A stretch of 64,000 bases of DNA from Acetobacterium bakii (GCF_001263355.1 NZ_LGYO01000008.1:192632-256631); one strand, 5' to 3'. Positions 46,580 through 55,098 are shown, counted from the first letter of the stretch. Numbers and translations: made by a program. Notes: generated by a model not told the origin, from the sequence alone.

Positions 46580-47437
46580 CTATTTTTGTTCGGCACTTGG
46601 TATGAAGAGTTGTTCACCGCTTATTTCGTAGGAACCAATAAGTTCCTGGGTTTCCGGTGAGATAATCCAGTCAGCGAAAGCCTTTGCACCGTCAGCATTA
46701 ATCTGATCATTAATGGTTGGTGAAACGGTTATGACACCATAAGGGTTAAGCAGAAGAGGATCACCTTCGCAAACAACTTCTAAACCCGAGAGGGTATCTT
46801 TCATATTGGCATAGGTAGCCCGGTCAGCCAGAGTGTAACCAAGCTTTTCGTTGGTTACGGTAAGGGTTTCGCCCATACCGGTTCCGGTTCTGACATACCA
46901 GTCGCCTGCCGGAGTAATGTTGGCTGCTTTCCAAATTTCCAGTTCCTTAGTATTGGTTCCGGATTTATCATCCCGGGATACAAAGGTAGAGGGGACTCCG
47001 GCAATAGCAGTAAAAGCCTTCACTGCATCAGCAGAAGCATTGGCTTTTACCTGGGCAGGATCAGCGGTAGGTCCTAGAACAACAAAGTCATTGTACATAA
47101 CATCGAAACGTTCGACGCCAAAACCATCGGCCATAAACTTATCTTCCTGAGTTCGGGCATGAACCAGTAAAACATCGGCTTCACCCTTTGTGCCCATTTC
47201 AATGGCTTTTCCGGTTCCCACAGCCACAACTTTTACGGCAATGCCTGTTTTGGCTTCAAAGTCAGGCAGGATGACTTCTAAAAGTCCGCTGTCCTGGGTA
47301 CTGGTGGTGGTGGCCAGAATGATTTCACCGTTGGAGCCTGGCTCCAATGCCTTTTCGGTAGTTGTACATCCGGCAAAGCTTAATGCTAATGCGCAAACAA
47401 AAATAACGGCCAAAAATAACGTTAGTTTCTTTTTCAT
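46580..47437 (-). CDS. tupA: Tungstate-type ABC transporter binding lipoprotein
   Basis: The 285-residue solute-binding protein has a lipoprotein signal (LSFAGC, Cys24) and the TupA-specific oxyanion motif TTTSTQDSGLL at the start of the mature protein, with VAVGTGKAIEMG and ADVLLVHAR. These residues bind tungstate with high affinity in studied homologues; molybdate cannot be excluded. ATG 47437 follows AGGAGGA. The gene is preceded by a structured leader and a near-consensus promoter and is the first of the tupABC operon. Confidence 0.92.
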   Translation of the reverse strand: MKKKLTLFLAVIFVCALALSFAGCTTTEKALEPGSNGEIILATTTSTQDSGLLEVILPDFEAKTGIAVKVVAVGTGKAIEMGTKGEADVLLVHARTQEDKFMADGFGVERFDVMYNDFVVLGPTADPAQVKANASADAVKAFTAIAGVPSTFVSRDDKSGTNTKELEIWKAANITPAGDWYVRTGTGMGETLTVTNEKLGYTLADRATYANMKDTLSGLEVVCEGDPLLLNPYGVITVSPTINDQINADGAKAFADWIISPETQELIGSYEISGEQLFIPSAEQK

Positions 47438-47659
47438 TTTTTTTCCTCCTAAAAATATTATCAAAGGGATAACCCTGAGATGACAAAAAAAGGAAGGAGA
47501 CTCAAAAAAAGTCGATGAATTTTATGAAGCCACCATCCTTTACACACTGGTAAGCATGGCCGTTTCCAACCATCCTCTATCGACTGAAAAACCATTAAAA
47601 AAACGAGGTTAGTCAGTTCGGATTGTCTTTCCATAATGAAAACGATATTCAATTATTTA
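47438..47659 (-). ncRNA. Structured leader of tupABC with built-in terminator (riboswitch candidate)
   Basis: The roughly 220-base leader contains a 74-base folded domain closed by GTCGAT/ATCGAC (47584-47579 with 47516-47511), directly followed on the minus strand by T7 (47510-47504). Inside are GGATGG, GGAAACGGCC and a hairpin CTTAC-CAGT-GTGTAAAG. A terminator-like domain in front of an oxyanion importer suggests attenuation by a metal cofactor, as with molybdenum or tungsten cofactor riboswitches, but I could not match the known consensus, so the family is left open. Confidence 0.45.
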
Positions 47660-47664
47660 TAGTT

Positions 47665-47693
47665 ATTTTATCAGACAAGCGAAAGGGCGTCAA
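47665..47693 (-). promoter_or_regulatory. Promoter of tupABC
   Basis: On the minus strand TTGACG (47693-47688) and TAAAAT (47670-47665) are separated by exactly 17 bases. Confidence 0.85.
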
Positions 47694-47721
47694 GGATCTT
47701 CAATAAAGCAAGATTTACCTT

Positions 47722-47752
47722 ATTCAGAAAAAAAACGATTTTTTATCTGAAT
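47722..47752. promoter_or_regulatory. Inverted repeat between divergent tup and hydrogenase promoters
   Basis: ATTCAGA (47722-47728) and TCTGAAT (47746-47752) flank an A/T-rich centre (A8..T6). It lies upstream of both divergent promoters, so it is not a terminator for either; it could be an operator or simply intrinsically curved DNA. Confidence 0.3.
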
Positions 47753-47804
47753 TAATAAGAATAGATCCGGGAATGCTTTTCACCATGACATTTTTGTAGA
47801 CCCG

Positions 47805-47833
47805 TTGACAGTAAAATAGTCAGGTGATACCAT
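47805..47833 (+). promoter_or_regulatory. Candidate promoter of the sensory hydrogenase operon
   Basis: TTGACA (47805-47810) is followed after 17 bases by TACCAT (47828-47833), a weak -10. It could need an activator. Confidence 0.6.
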
Positions 47834-47868
47834 TAAACTATTAGACCATTTTGGAAGAGGAATTAATT

Positions 47869-48108
47869 ATGAAAACAATAAGTGTGTGTATTGGCAGTGC
47901 CTGCCATGTTTATGGATCTTACGATGTAGTTCAGGCATTAAACCGAATCATTGATGAACGGGATTTAAAAGACCAAATTGAGTTGGTAGGTTCTTTTTGT
48001 ATGGGAAACTGTACCCTGGGGGTTTCAGTAAAGTGCGATGATATTACCTATTCTGTTTCCAAAGATAATGTGGTAGAAATTTTCGAAAAAATCATGGGGG
48101 AAAAATAA
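47869..48108 (+). CDS. Thioredoxin-like [2Fe-2S] ferredoxin (NuoE C-terminal type)
   Basis: The 79-residue protein is a stand-alone thioredoxin-fold ferredoxin, like the C-terminal domain of NuoE/HymA. Four cysteines follow the family spacing: CIGSAC at residues about 6-11, and CMGNC about 35 residues later. It would carry electrons or sense redox state next to the hydrogenase-like protein. I chose ATG 47869 over a TTG at 47851 because AGAGGAATT lies between them at the right distance. Its stop overlaps the next start (TAATG). Confidence 0.85.
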   Translation: MKTISVCIGSACHVYGSYDVVQALNRIIDERDLKDQIELVGSFCMGNCTLGVSVKCDDITYSVSKDNVVEIFEKIMGEK

Positions 48109-49814
48109 TGGGAATAATTAATTTTTCAAAAGATAAATGTCGCAATTGTTATAAATGCATTCGCAATTGCCCGATCAAGGCGATCAAGCTTAAAGATAAG
48201 CATGCTCAGATTATACCAAGCATGTGTATTGGCTGCGGAAATTGCATTAAAATTTGTCCGCACAATGCAAAAGAAATAAAAAGCGATGTTGAAACAATTA
48301 AAAAATGGTTGAAAACCGAAAAAGTCGTGTTGAGTTTGTCCGGGGTTTTTCCATCAGTTTATTATTTGGATCATCCCCGCCAGTATCTGGGAATATTGAG
48401 AAAATTAGGCTTTACCATTATTGAAGAAACTTCCATTGGAGCCGAGGCTGTTGCCAAGGCCTATGCCAGGGATTATTACAGCGATAAGAATTTTGTCATT
48501 GCATCCTCATGTGCCTCTATCAAAAATCTTATTGAAATTTATTATCCTGAGTATATTGGGGCTCTCAGCACGGAAGTGTCACCAATGATTGCCCATGGGA
48601 AAATCCTTCGGGAAAAGTATCCTGATGCTAAAATTGTATATGCAGGTTCCTGTCTTTCAAAAAAAATGGAAGTCCTGGAAGACGAGGTCAAGGGCATTAT
48701 CGATGGGGTGTTAACCTTTGATGAAATTGATACCTGGATAAAAGAAGAAAACATCATTCCCAATACCATGGGAATTGAAGATTTTGATGCGGTGGGAAAC
48801 AGTATCGGCCGTCTTTATCCAATCGTTGGCGGTCTGGCCAAAAGTAGTGTGGAAAATCTTGACGGCAGTCGTAAAATACTCCGGATTGACGGTGTCGAGG
48901 ATTGTATGCAATTTTTAGATGAAATGTGTCATTTGGATAAAAAATACTGGATTGAAATGAATGCCTGTGAAGAAGGCTGTATCAATGGTCCCGGGAATAT
49001 TCATAGTCAGTTGTCAAAATATGAAAAGGTTGAAATGCTCCAAACCTATATCGATCAGAATGTTGATAACGATTCTGAGGATAACGCTCCGAATAAAATC
49101 GATACCCGAAGGAGTTTTCGAGCACGTCCGGTTCATCACCTTGGGAATGTTCCTGAAGCAGAACTTGAGAAAATATTGGTGCAGATGTCCAAATTCAGCG
49201 AAGCGGATGAACTTAATTGTGGCACCTGCGGTTATGATACCTGCCGCGATAAAGCCCGGGCGGTGTACTGGAATATGGCTGAGATCGAGATGTGTCTGCC
49301 GTTGATATCAAGCAAAAACGAGGCGATTTCAAATCTTATTATTACGACCACACCCAATGCCATTGCTGTGCTCGATAAAAAATATCGGATCATTGAATTT
49401 AACGACGCCGCAGAACGTCTGTTTAATGTCAAACGTGAGGACGTCTTTCATTACAATTTCATGGATGTTCTGGATTATAACCCATTTAAAAAACTGGACT
49501 TTGAAAAAGAAAATATTTATAACGGAAAAGGTCTTTATCACCGAGAAAATCGGGTGTTTATGGAGATTTTGACATATATTCCTGAGCAGGAACTCTACAT
49601 GGGAATTTTCATTGATATTACTGATCAGGAAAAACAGGAGCAGGTATTTATGAAGATGCAGGAAGAAACACTGAGCATGGCCCAACGGGTTATTGACAAA
49701 CAAATGCGTGTGGCTCATGAAATAGCTGGATTATTGGGAGAAACAACTGCTGAAACTAAAGTGACCTTGACGAAGTTGCAAAAGGTTATCGGAAATCGAG
49801 GAGATGAAAGCTAA
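48108..49814 (+). CDS. [FeFe]-hydrogenase-like sensor with PAS domain (group C type)
   Basis: The 568-residue protein has, in order, two 4Fe-4S motifs (CRNCYKCIRNCP, CIGCGNCIKICP), a shortened H-cluster domain (residues about 65-330), a separate Fe-S motif CGTCGYDTC near 369 and a PAS domain (about 400-520) with a C-terminal helix. H-cluster motifs are present but altered: IASSCAS in place of TSCCPAW, GSCLSKKME in place of MPCTAKKFE, and NACEEGCINGPGN in place of ACPGGCxxGGGQ. Four cluster Cys remain while the proton-transfer Cys appears to be Ser. Such proteins are proposed H2 or redox sensors. It overlaps both neighbours by TAATG and is probably signalling to the PP2C phosphatase that follows. 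Confidence 0.87.
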   Translation: MGIINFSKDKCRNCYKCIRNCPIKAIKLKDKHAQIIPSMCIGCGNCIKICPHNAKEIKSDVETIKKWLKTEKVVLSLSGVFPSVYYLDHPRQYLGILRKLGFTIIEETSIGAEAVAKAYARDYYSDKNFVIASSCASIKNLIEIYYPEYIGALSTEVSPMIAHGKILREKYPDAKIVYAGSCLSKKMEVLEDEVKGIIDGVLTFDEIDTWIKEENIIPNTMGIEDFDAVGNSIGRLYPIVGGLAKSSVENLDGSRKILRIDGVEDCMQFLDEMCHLDKKYWIEMNACEEGCINGPGNIHSQLSKYEKVEMLQTYIDQNVDNDSEDNAPNKIDTRRSFRARPVHHLGNVPEAELEKILVQMSKFSEADELNCGTCGYDTCRDKARAVYWNMAEIEMCLPLISSKNEAISNLIITTTPNAIAVLDKKYRIIEFNDAAERLFNVKREDVFHYNFMDVLDYNPFKKLDFEKENIYNGKGLYHRENRVFMEILTYIPEQELYMGIFIDITDQEKQEQVFMKMQEETLSMAQRVIDKQMRVAHEIAGLLGETTAETKVTLTKLQKVIGNRGDES

Positions 49815-50977
49815 TGCCTTTATTTATGGATATCGCCAGTGATAGTGTCAATAAGGTTCATGAAGAACTATGCGGAGATAACGTTGAGGTTCGTATAAAC
49901 GATGAAAGTGTGATTGCAGTTTTAGCGGATGGTTTGGGAAGCGGGGTAAAGGCGAATATTCTGGCAACGCTGACGTCAACCATAACCGCCACCATGCTTG
50001 AAGAAAAAATGGGGATCAAAGACGTGTTGGAAACCCTGGAAGCCACCCTGCCTAAATGTAAGGTTCGAAATCTCGCCTATTCGACATTTACTATTGTTCA
50101 GGTTTTTCGGAATAAAACAGCTTATATTGTTGAATTTGACAATCCGCCACTAGTTTTTATAAGAGATGGGGAGATTATTCAACTTAATCGTACTGAAGTT
50201 GAATTTCAGGGGAAAGCAGTTTATGAAACATCAATGGAAATTGAAAAAGGCGATATTATGGCATTCTTCAGTGATGGAGTTATTCATGCCGGGGTTGGAA
50301 ACTTTATGAATTTCGGCTGGGAATGGGAGCAGGCTGCAGATTATTTGCTGGCTCGCTCATATGAAGGTAAATCAGCAAAGGATATGTCAATGGCTCTTGT
50401 TGATGTCTGCAATAACTTGTATGGCGAAGAACCAGGCGATGATACAACAGCTGTTGTTATCAAAGCCCAGGAGCACAAGTATGTGACTTTGTTTTCAGGA
50501 CCGCCTCTTGATAAAGAAAAGGATTCTGAAATAAAAAGAATTTTGGACAAAGCAAGAGGGATTAAAATTGTCTGCGGAGGAACCGCCGGGAATATTGTGG
50601 CCAGAGAGTATGGTGAAGAAATAAAAATTGATCTCTCGACAATGTCTAAAAAGGTCCCGCCCATTGGACGTATGGATAGTATCGATTTAGTAACCGAAGG
50701 GGTGCTGACCATTCGGGAAACTCTGAAACTAATCGAAGACTATGTTCATAACCGTAGTGGTCGTGAAATTTTCGAACAAAATAATGGGGCATCGATGCTG
50801 GCAAATTATTTAATCAATGAGTGTAATACCATTGATATCATCATGGGAAATTCCATTAATCCGGATCATCAGAACCCTGATTTTCCAGAAGAACTGACCA
50901 TAAAATGGAAGGTCACTCAAAAACTCATCGACATGCTCCATTATTTTAACAAGGATGTCAATATTGTATATGTTTAA
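49814..50977 (+). CDS. PP2C/SpoIIE-family phosphatase with C-terminal extension
   Basis: The 387-residue protein has a PP2C-like phosphatase domain in the first 220 residues: CGDNVEV and VLADGLGSGVKANILA near the start, FSDGVIHAGV in the middle and EPGDDTTAVVIKA at the end supply the metal-binding aspartates. The rest (GIKIVCGGTAGNIVAREYG...) is a domain I do not recognise, typical of the phosphatases next to group C hydrogenase-like sensors. It is the expected output module of the sensor upstream. The protein substrate is unknown; no anti-sigma or STAS gene is near. Confidence 0.83.
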   Translation: MPLFMDIASDSVNKVHEELCGDNVEVRINDESVIAVLADGLGSGVKANILATLTSTITATMLEEKMGIKDVLETLEATLPKCKVRNLAYSTFTIVQVFRNKTAYIVEFDNPPLVFIRDGEIIQLNRTEVEFQGKAVYETSMEIEKGDIMAFFSDGVIHAGVGNFMNFGWEWEQAADYLLARSYEGKSAKDMSMALVDVCNNLYGEEPGDDTTAVVIKAQEHKYVTLFSGPPLDKEKDSEIKRILDKARGIKIVCGGTAGNIVAREYGEEIKIDLSTMSKKVPPIGRMDSIDLVTEGVLTIRETLKLIEDYVHNRSGREIFEQNNGASMLANYLINECNTIDIIMGNSINPDHQNPDFPEELTIKWKVTQKLIDMLHYFNKDVNIVYV

Positions 50978-50989
50978 ATAAAAAAGAAA

Positions 50990-51028
50990 ACCTGCCCGGG
51001 TTGCAAGGGCAGGTCTTCTTTTTTTTAT
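50990..51028 (+). terminator. Intrinsic terminator of the sensory hydrogenase operon
   Basis: ACCTGCCC (50990-50997) pairs with GGGCAGGT (51007-51014), extended by AAGA/TCTT pairing, followed by a T-rich run. Confidence 0.88.
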
Positions 51029-51105
51029 CTATTTTCCGAGGAGAAAATCGACTTGTCAATTAATTACCCAGGGATTTTCAGATTAAACATAAATTAAAAT
51101 CTTTT

Positions 51106-52437
51106 TTATATTTTTTTTAAAACCCCAAAGCGGTAATAAATGTAACCGGCAAAAAAGGCCGTGAAACAGATGGCGATGTATAATAAAAAAAGCGGGCTTT
51201 GAAAGCCTCCTGAAAAAATAATCAGTGATCCGATGGAGGCGAAAATCGGACAGATCAGGCCACGAAAAATACTTTTGATTTCTTTGTTTCGCCATAAGAC
51301 AAAGACCTTATAATAGAGTGCCAAATATAAAAGGTAACTGGTAACAATGGCTATTTCTGAAACATCTGAATTTGGTAACAAAAGATATTTTTGGGTAAAA
51401 TAATGAAGAACCAACCAAAATGCTACAACACCCATGGCGAAAAATGCCGAGTTTATTGGAAAGTTTGATTTTTTTGAAATCCGGGCTAATCTTTCTGAGC
51501 CGGGAAGCATATGATCCAGGGCCAAGGCAAAAGGCATACGGGTCATACCCATGATCAGACCGTTTAAAGTGCCCAGAACTGAAATGAAGACAAAGAGCAT
51601 GATGATTTTTGCACCACCGGGACCAAAAATCATGTTTGCGGCAAAATCAAGATGAGCATCACCCATCTCCATAATTTTTGCTGGTCCGATTAGGTTGGAG
51701 ATCCCCACAAAGTAGATGATATACAGAATCAATATAAAAAGTGGACTGATGGTCAGGGCCAAAGGAAGGTTTCGCTTGCTGTTTTTAATTTCGTAGGCCA
51801 ATGAAGTAGAAATAATCCAGCCATCAAAAGAAAAAGCAATTGGAGCAATGGCTCCAATCCAGGCAGTTGAGGTAATCTGCGAAATTGCTTCATTGGTGAA
51901 GTAAGTCTCACTTCCGCCATAAAGCAGTCCTGCCACGCCAATGATGACAAGAGGAATCAATTTAATAATCATGGCGCCATTTTGGAAATAGCCGCCCAGT
52001 CGGGCGGAGAGAATGTTGGTAATAAAAAGTACCAACAAGCATCCGATGCCAGTGAGAATCTGGATTTCCAGAGTTTGCTCGATATTAAATAAAATACAAA
52101 AATAAATACCGGACACCCAGGCTAAAATGGCGGTAATGCTGGGCAAATAAATAAAGGTTTGGAACCAACCATAGGCACAGCCCATGGTTGGACTGATGAA
52201 TTCTTTGGCGTAGGTCAGAATTCCACCAGGATTGTCGGTTCGAGCGGCCAGTTCAGCAATGGTTAGGCAACCAAAAACAATACTGATGGCGGCAACAGTG
52301 AAGATCATTACCCCCAGAAATACGTTTCCGTTGGTAGCAATAAGGATGTTATCACTTCTGAAAAAAATACCGGATCCCACAACGATGCCGACAATTAAGG
52401 CAATGGCTGTGAACAGGCTGTATTTTGGTTGTTTCAT
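51106..52437 (-). CDS. APC superfamily amino acid permease
   Basis: The 443-residue transporter has twelve hydrophobic segments. The first carries the unwound substrate site IVGIVVGSGIFFRSDNI, and AELAARTDNPGGILTYAKEF and FSFDGWIISTSLAYEIKNSKRN are typical of LAT/SteT-like amino acid exchangers. The substrate cannot be told from sequence. It follows upp by 28 bases on the same strand and is likely co-transcribed with it. A TTCGGAGG-type ribosome binding site lies upstream. Confidence 0.87.
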   Translation of the reverse strand: MKQPKYSLFTAIALIVGIVVGSGIFFRSDNILIATNGNVFLGVMIFTVAAISIVFGCLTIAELAARTDNPGGILTYAKEFISPTMGCAYGWFQTFIYLPSITAILAWVSGIYFCILFNIEQTLEIQILTGIGCLLVLFITNILSARLGGYFQNGAMIIKLIPLVIIGVAGLLYGGSETYFTNEAISQITSTAWIGAIAPIAFSFDGWIISTSLAYEIKNSKRNLPLALTISPLFILILYIIYFVGISNLIGPAKIMEMGDAHLDFAANMIFGPGGAKIIMLFVFISVLGTLNGLIMGMTRMPFALALDHMLPGSERLARISKKSNFPINSAFFAMGVVAFWLVLHYFTQKYLLLPNSDVSEIAIVTSYLLYLALYYKVFVLWRNKEIKSIFRGLICPIFASIGSLIIFSGGFQSPLFLLYIAICFTAFFAGYIYYRFGVLKKI

Positions 52438-52465
52438 GTCCGAACCTCCAATTCAAGAGTCAATA

Positions 52466-53095
52466 TTATTTTGTTCCAAAGAGGCGGTCGCCGGCATCTC
52501 CTAATCCCGGGACAATGTAAGCATGCTCATTAAGGCGGTCATCAATGGCAGCACAAAAAATAGGAATTTCGGGATAGGCGGCGGTCACTGCTTTAAGGCC
52601 TTCAGGGCAGGCAAGAATGTGAACAACTTTAATGTTCTTACATCCGGCATCTTTCAGAATTTTGATGGTATAAATCACAGAAACACCGGTAGCCAGCATG
52701 GGGTCAACAATAATGGCTTCGCGTTCACTGATGTCGGTGGGAAGTTTTTTATAGTATTCTACAGCTTTTAGGGTTTCGGGATCGCGGTAAAGTCCAACAT
52801 GGCCAATTTTTGCTTTTGGAATAATGTTGGTAAAGCCCTCAACCATACCTAAACCGGCTCTAAGAATCGGAACGATAACCACATCTTTTTCAGCTAGAAC
52901 CTTTTGAGTGGTTTTACAAATCGGGGTTTCAATGTCGACATCTTTTAATGGAAAGTGTTTCGTAACTTCCCACGCCATAAGGCTCGATAGTTCTTTGACC
53001 AATTCTCTGAATTCCCGAGATGGGGTTTCCATTTTTCTTAAATGGGTTAATTTGTGGGCCACTAGTGGATGATCCACAACAGTTACATTTTGCAT
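52466..53095 (-). CDS. upp: Uracil phosphoribosyltransferase
   Basis: The 209-residue salvage enzyme makes UMP from uracil and PRPP. Motifs are HPLVAHKLTHLRK at the start, VPILRAGLGMVEG, the PRPP loop VDPMLATGVSVIYTI and the uracil-binding C-terminus YIVPGLGDAGDRLFGT. AAAGGAGACT precedes ATG 53095. Length is standard. Confidence 0.97.
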   Translation of the reverse strand: MQNVTVVDHPLVAHKLTHLRKMETPSREFRELVKELSSLMAWEVTKHFPLKDVDIETPICKTTQKVLAEKDVVIVPILRAGLGMVEGFTNIIPKAKIGHVGLYRDPETLKAVEYYKKLPTDISEREAIIVDPMLATGVSVIYTIKILKDAGCKNIKVVHILACPEGLKAVTAAYPEIPIFCAAIDDRLNEHAYIVPGLGDAGDRLFGTK

Positions 53096-53175
53096 TATAG
53101 TCTCCTTTTAATTGTTCTTAGTTTAATAATACGATAAGAGGCGCTATTATTCTACAATTTTTTAAGAATAATTTG

Positions 53176-53203
53176 TTGACAGTTCAAAAATAAGGGTTAA
53201 AAT
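53176..53203 (+). promoter_or_regulatory. Promoter of the glutaredoxin/PC4-like unit
   Basis: TTGACA (53176-53181) and TAAAAT (53198-53203) are separated by 16 bases, upstream of the glutaredoxin gene. Confidence 0.8.
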
Positions 53204-53252
53204 GTAGTAATACCATTTTATTTAGTAATGATTAAGATAAGAAAGGTCAGAT

Positions 53253-53507
53253 ATGAAAAAAGAAATTAAATTATATACTTGGGCGCATTGTCCCTATTGT
53301 AAGAGTGCAGTAAGACTTCTTGATGATAGGGGTATAAAATATACAAATATTGATATTCACAATAATATTGAAATGCGGCGAAAGTTACAAGAGGAAACCA
53401 ATCATTATACGGTACCATTCATCTTTATAGGTGATAAATTTATTGGCGGCTATTCCGAGCTGAGAGAACTTGATTTTAGCGGAGACTTAAAAAAAGAATT
53501 GGAATAG
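53253..53507 (+). CDS. Glutaredoxin-like protein
   Basis: The 84-residue thioredoxin-fold protein has the dithiol active site AHCPYCKSAVRLL, the cis-Pro motif HYTVPFIFIGD and the glutathione-side motif GGYSELREL. These place it with GrxC-type glutaredoxins. Many clostridia lack glutathione, so other low-molecular-weight thiols may be its partner. It begins 46 bases after a good promoter and is followed by the PC4-like gene after 14 bases. Confidence 0.9.
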   Translation: MKKEIKLYTWAHCPYCKSAVRLLDDRGIKYTNIDIHNNIEMRRKLQEETNHYTVPFIFIGDKFIGGYSELRELDFSGDLKKELE

Positions 53508-53521
53508 AAAAGGAGATAGAT

Positions 53522-53743
53522 ATGGCGGCAATTACGTTTAAAATTGTGGAAGAAGTTGGAGTTTTAAGTGAATTACCCAGCGGCTGGCAAAAAGAATTGA
53601 ATTTAGTGAGCTGGAATGAACGCGATCCTAAATATGATTTGAGAGACTGGAATGCGGATCACGAAAAAATGCGAAAAGGAATCACCCTCACTGCGGATGA
53701 GCTTGCCCAATTGCGGGACATCCTCAATGGCATGGAACTTTAA
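53522..53743 (+). CDS. YdbC/PC4-like small DNA-binding protein
   Basis: The 73-residue protein resembles the YdbC family of PC4-like single-strand binding proteins: an N-terminal beta sheet (FKIVEEVGVL), a conserved KELNLVSWNERDPKYDLRDW segment and a C-terminal helix with GITLTADELAQLRDIL. YdbC-like proteins bind single-stranded DNA and may influence transcription. It is co-transcribed with the glutaredoxin gene, with AAAAGGAG upstream, and ends at a terminator. Confidence 0.85.
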   Translation: MAAITFKIVEEVGVLSELPSGWQKELNLVSWNERDPKYDLRDWNADHEKMRKGITLTADELAQLRDILNGMEL

Positions 53744-53753
53744 AAGTTAAAAA

Positions 53754-53789
53754 AGCGTATTTCACTTTGAGTGGAATACGCTTTTTTTT
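53754..53789. terminator. Intrinsic terminator, bidirectional
   Basis: AGCGTATTTCAC (53754-53765) pairs with GTGGAATACGCT (53771-53782), with one G-U pair, flanked by A and T runs. It sits between the PC4-like gene and the convergent mogA-type gene and could serve both. Confidence 0.9.
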
Positions 53790-54294
53790 ATAATTTAATG
53801 GGTTCGGCACATTCCGCGGAACCTGAACTTAAGAGCATGTCAAGGCCATGATCCAGAGCCGGTAAAATAGCTTCCAGGTTTTCTTTAACAGCCTTGGGGC
53901 TTCCGGGCAGGTTAACAATCAGGGTTTGGCCGCGGATTCCCGCAGCGCTGCGACTGAGCATCGCTTTTGGGGTAATTTGCAGGCTGTGATAGCGCATGGC
54001 TTCAGGGATTCCCGGAGCAAGTCGATGGCAAACGGCGATGGTTGCTTCAGGGGTCCAGTCCCGATTGGAAAAGCCGGTACCGCCGGTGGTTAGGATGAGA
54101 TCAAGTTTGTCCTCATCAGCCCAGGCAATGAGGGCAGCCTTGATGGTGTCAACATCATCAGGAAGAATGATTGTTTTCACAACCTCATAAACACCGATAG
54201 TCTCGAGCATGGTTTGGATCATCGGGCCGCTCTTATCTTCGCGAAGGCCCTTGGATCCCTTGTCACTTAAGGTAATAATTCCAGTTCGATACAT
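53788..54294 (-). CDS. mog: Molybdopterin adenylyltransferase-like protein (MogA/MoaB family)
   Basis: The 168-residue enzyme adenylylates molybdopterin before metal insertion by MoeA. The family fold is clear: GIITLSDKGSKGLREDKSGP, the molybdopterin site LILTTGGTGFSNRDWTPEA and the loop GIRGQTLIVNLPGSPKAV. The start at ATG 54294 is set by AAGGAG; the frame upstream of it is only an extension into the neighbouring gene. It lies 10 bases after the ThiF-family gene and forms a two-gene unit divergent from moeA. Confidence 0.92.
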   Translation of the reverse strand: MYRTGIITLSDKGSKGLREDKSGPMIQTMLETIGVYEVVKTIILPDDVDTIKAALIAWADEDKLDLILTTGGTGFSNRDWTPEATIAVCHRLAPGIPEAMRYHSLQITPKAMLSRSAAGIRGQTLIVNLPGSPKAVKENLEAILPALDHGLDMLLSSGSAECAEPIKL

Positions 54295-54304
54295 TTTTTT
54301 CTCC

Positions 54305-54979
54305 TTATACATTAAATGTAAAAAAATCGTTGGACAGTAAATCAATATATAAAAGTTTGTTTCGGAGGATGTCTTCTTTTTTGGTGATAACCTTAAGACA
54401 TTCCGATACTTGCAGAGAAGCTGCCAATGCCGGAGTAAAAGCCGGGTTTCCAAGTGACTTCGAATCATATTCCGTTTCACTGGAATACAACCGACTCAGG
54501 GTATCATCCTCTGGAAATACGGTGGTGACCTGGGCAAACCAGCCTCCGATGGCACCATGAATCAGAGGGATTTTTTTTTCCTTGCACAGACTCTGCAGAA
54601 TTAACCGGGATGGAACGTTATCCAGGGCATCAATTACAATCTGAGAATCACCAATCAGGGCCAGACCGTTTTCTTCATGGATAAACATATGATGATAATC
54701 GGTTTTAACATTTTTATTGATTGCCTTGACCCGGGCCGCTGCGGTCTTTGCTTTGGAATCACCCAAATTTTTTTCGGTGGAAAAGAGTTGTCGATTAAGA
54801 TTGGATTCTTCAAAGACATCTCCGTCAATGAGTGTTAGGGAACCGATGCCTACTCGCGCAAGCATTTCAATGATATAACCACCTAAACCGCCACAGCCAA
54901 CTACACAAACCGACGTATTTTGGATGCGTTCAAAGTCTTTAGCAGAAAAAGCCGGAAAGTTGCGTTCATAACGTAACAC
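54305..54979 (-). CDS. HesA/MoeB/ThiF-family adenylyltransferase
   Basis: The 224-residue E1-like enzyme has the ATP-binding motif VVGCGGLGGYIIEMLARVGIG, the RxxR-type SNLNRQLFS loop and VIDALDNVPSRLIL. Family members adenylylate the C-terminal Gly of sulfur carriers such as MoaD or ThiS. The two CxxC zinc pairs of MoeB are missing, which is common in the shorter HesA-type proteins. Placement before the mogA-type gene suggests a role in activating a MoaD-like carrier, although no moaD or moaE is in the window. Confidence 0.85.
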   Translation of the reverse strand: MLRYERNFPAFSAKDFERIQNTSVCVVGCGGLGGYIIEMLARVGIGSLTLIDGDVFEESNLNRQLFSTEKNLGDSKAKTAAARVKAINKNVKTDYHHMFIHEENGLALIGDSQIVIDALDNVPSRLILQSLCKEKKIPLIHGAIGGWFAQVTTVFPEDDTLSRLYSSETEYDSKSLGNPAFTPALAASLQVSECLKVITKKEDILRNKLLYIDLLSNDFFTFNV

Positions 54980-55098
54980 AATAATCGCCTCCTTTTGTAC
55001 AGTATAACAATTTTTAATGAATAATTAAAGAAAGTAATTCATATTGTTTTTTATTAAGAAAGTCGTTAGAATAGAAGTATAGGAAAAGTGAGGAAAAA

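Noticed and set aside
47461-47652. A 63-codon frame in the tupABC leader
   Set aside because: It spans the folded leader domain and its terminator and has no ribosome binding site; an RNA role explains the sequence better.
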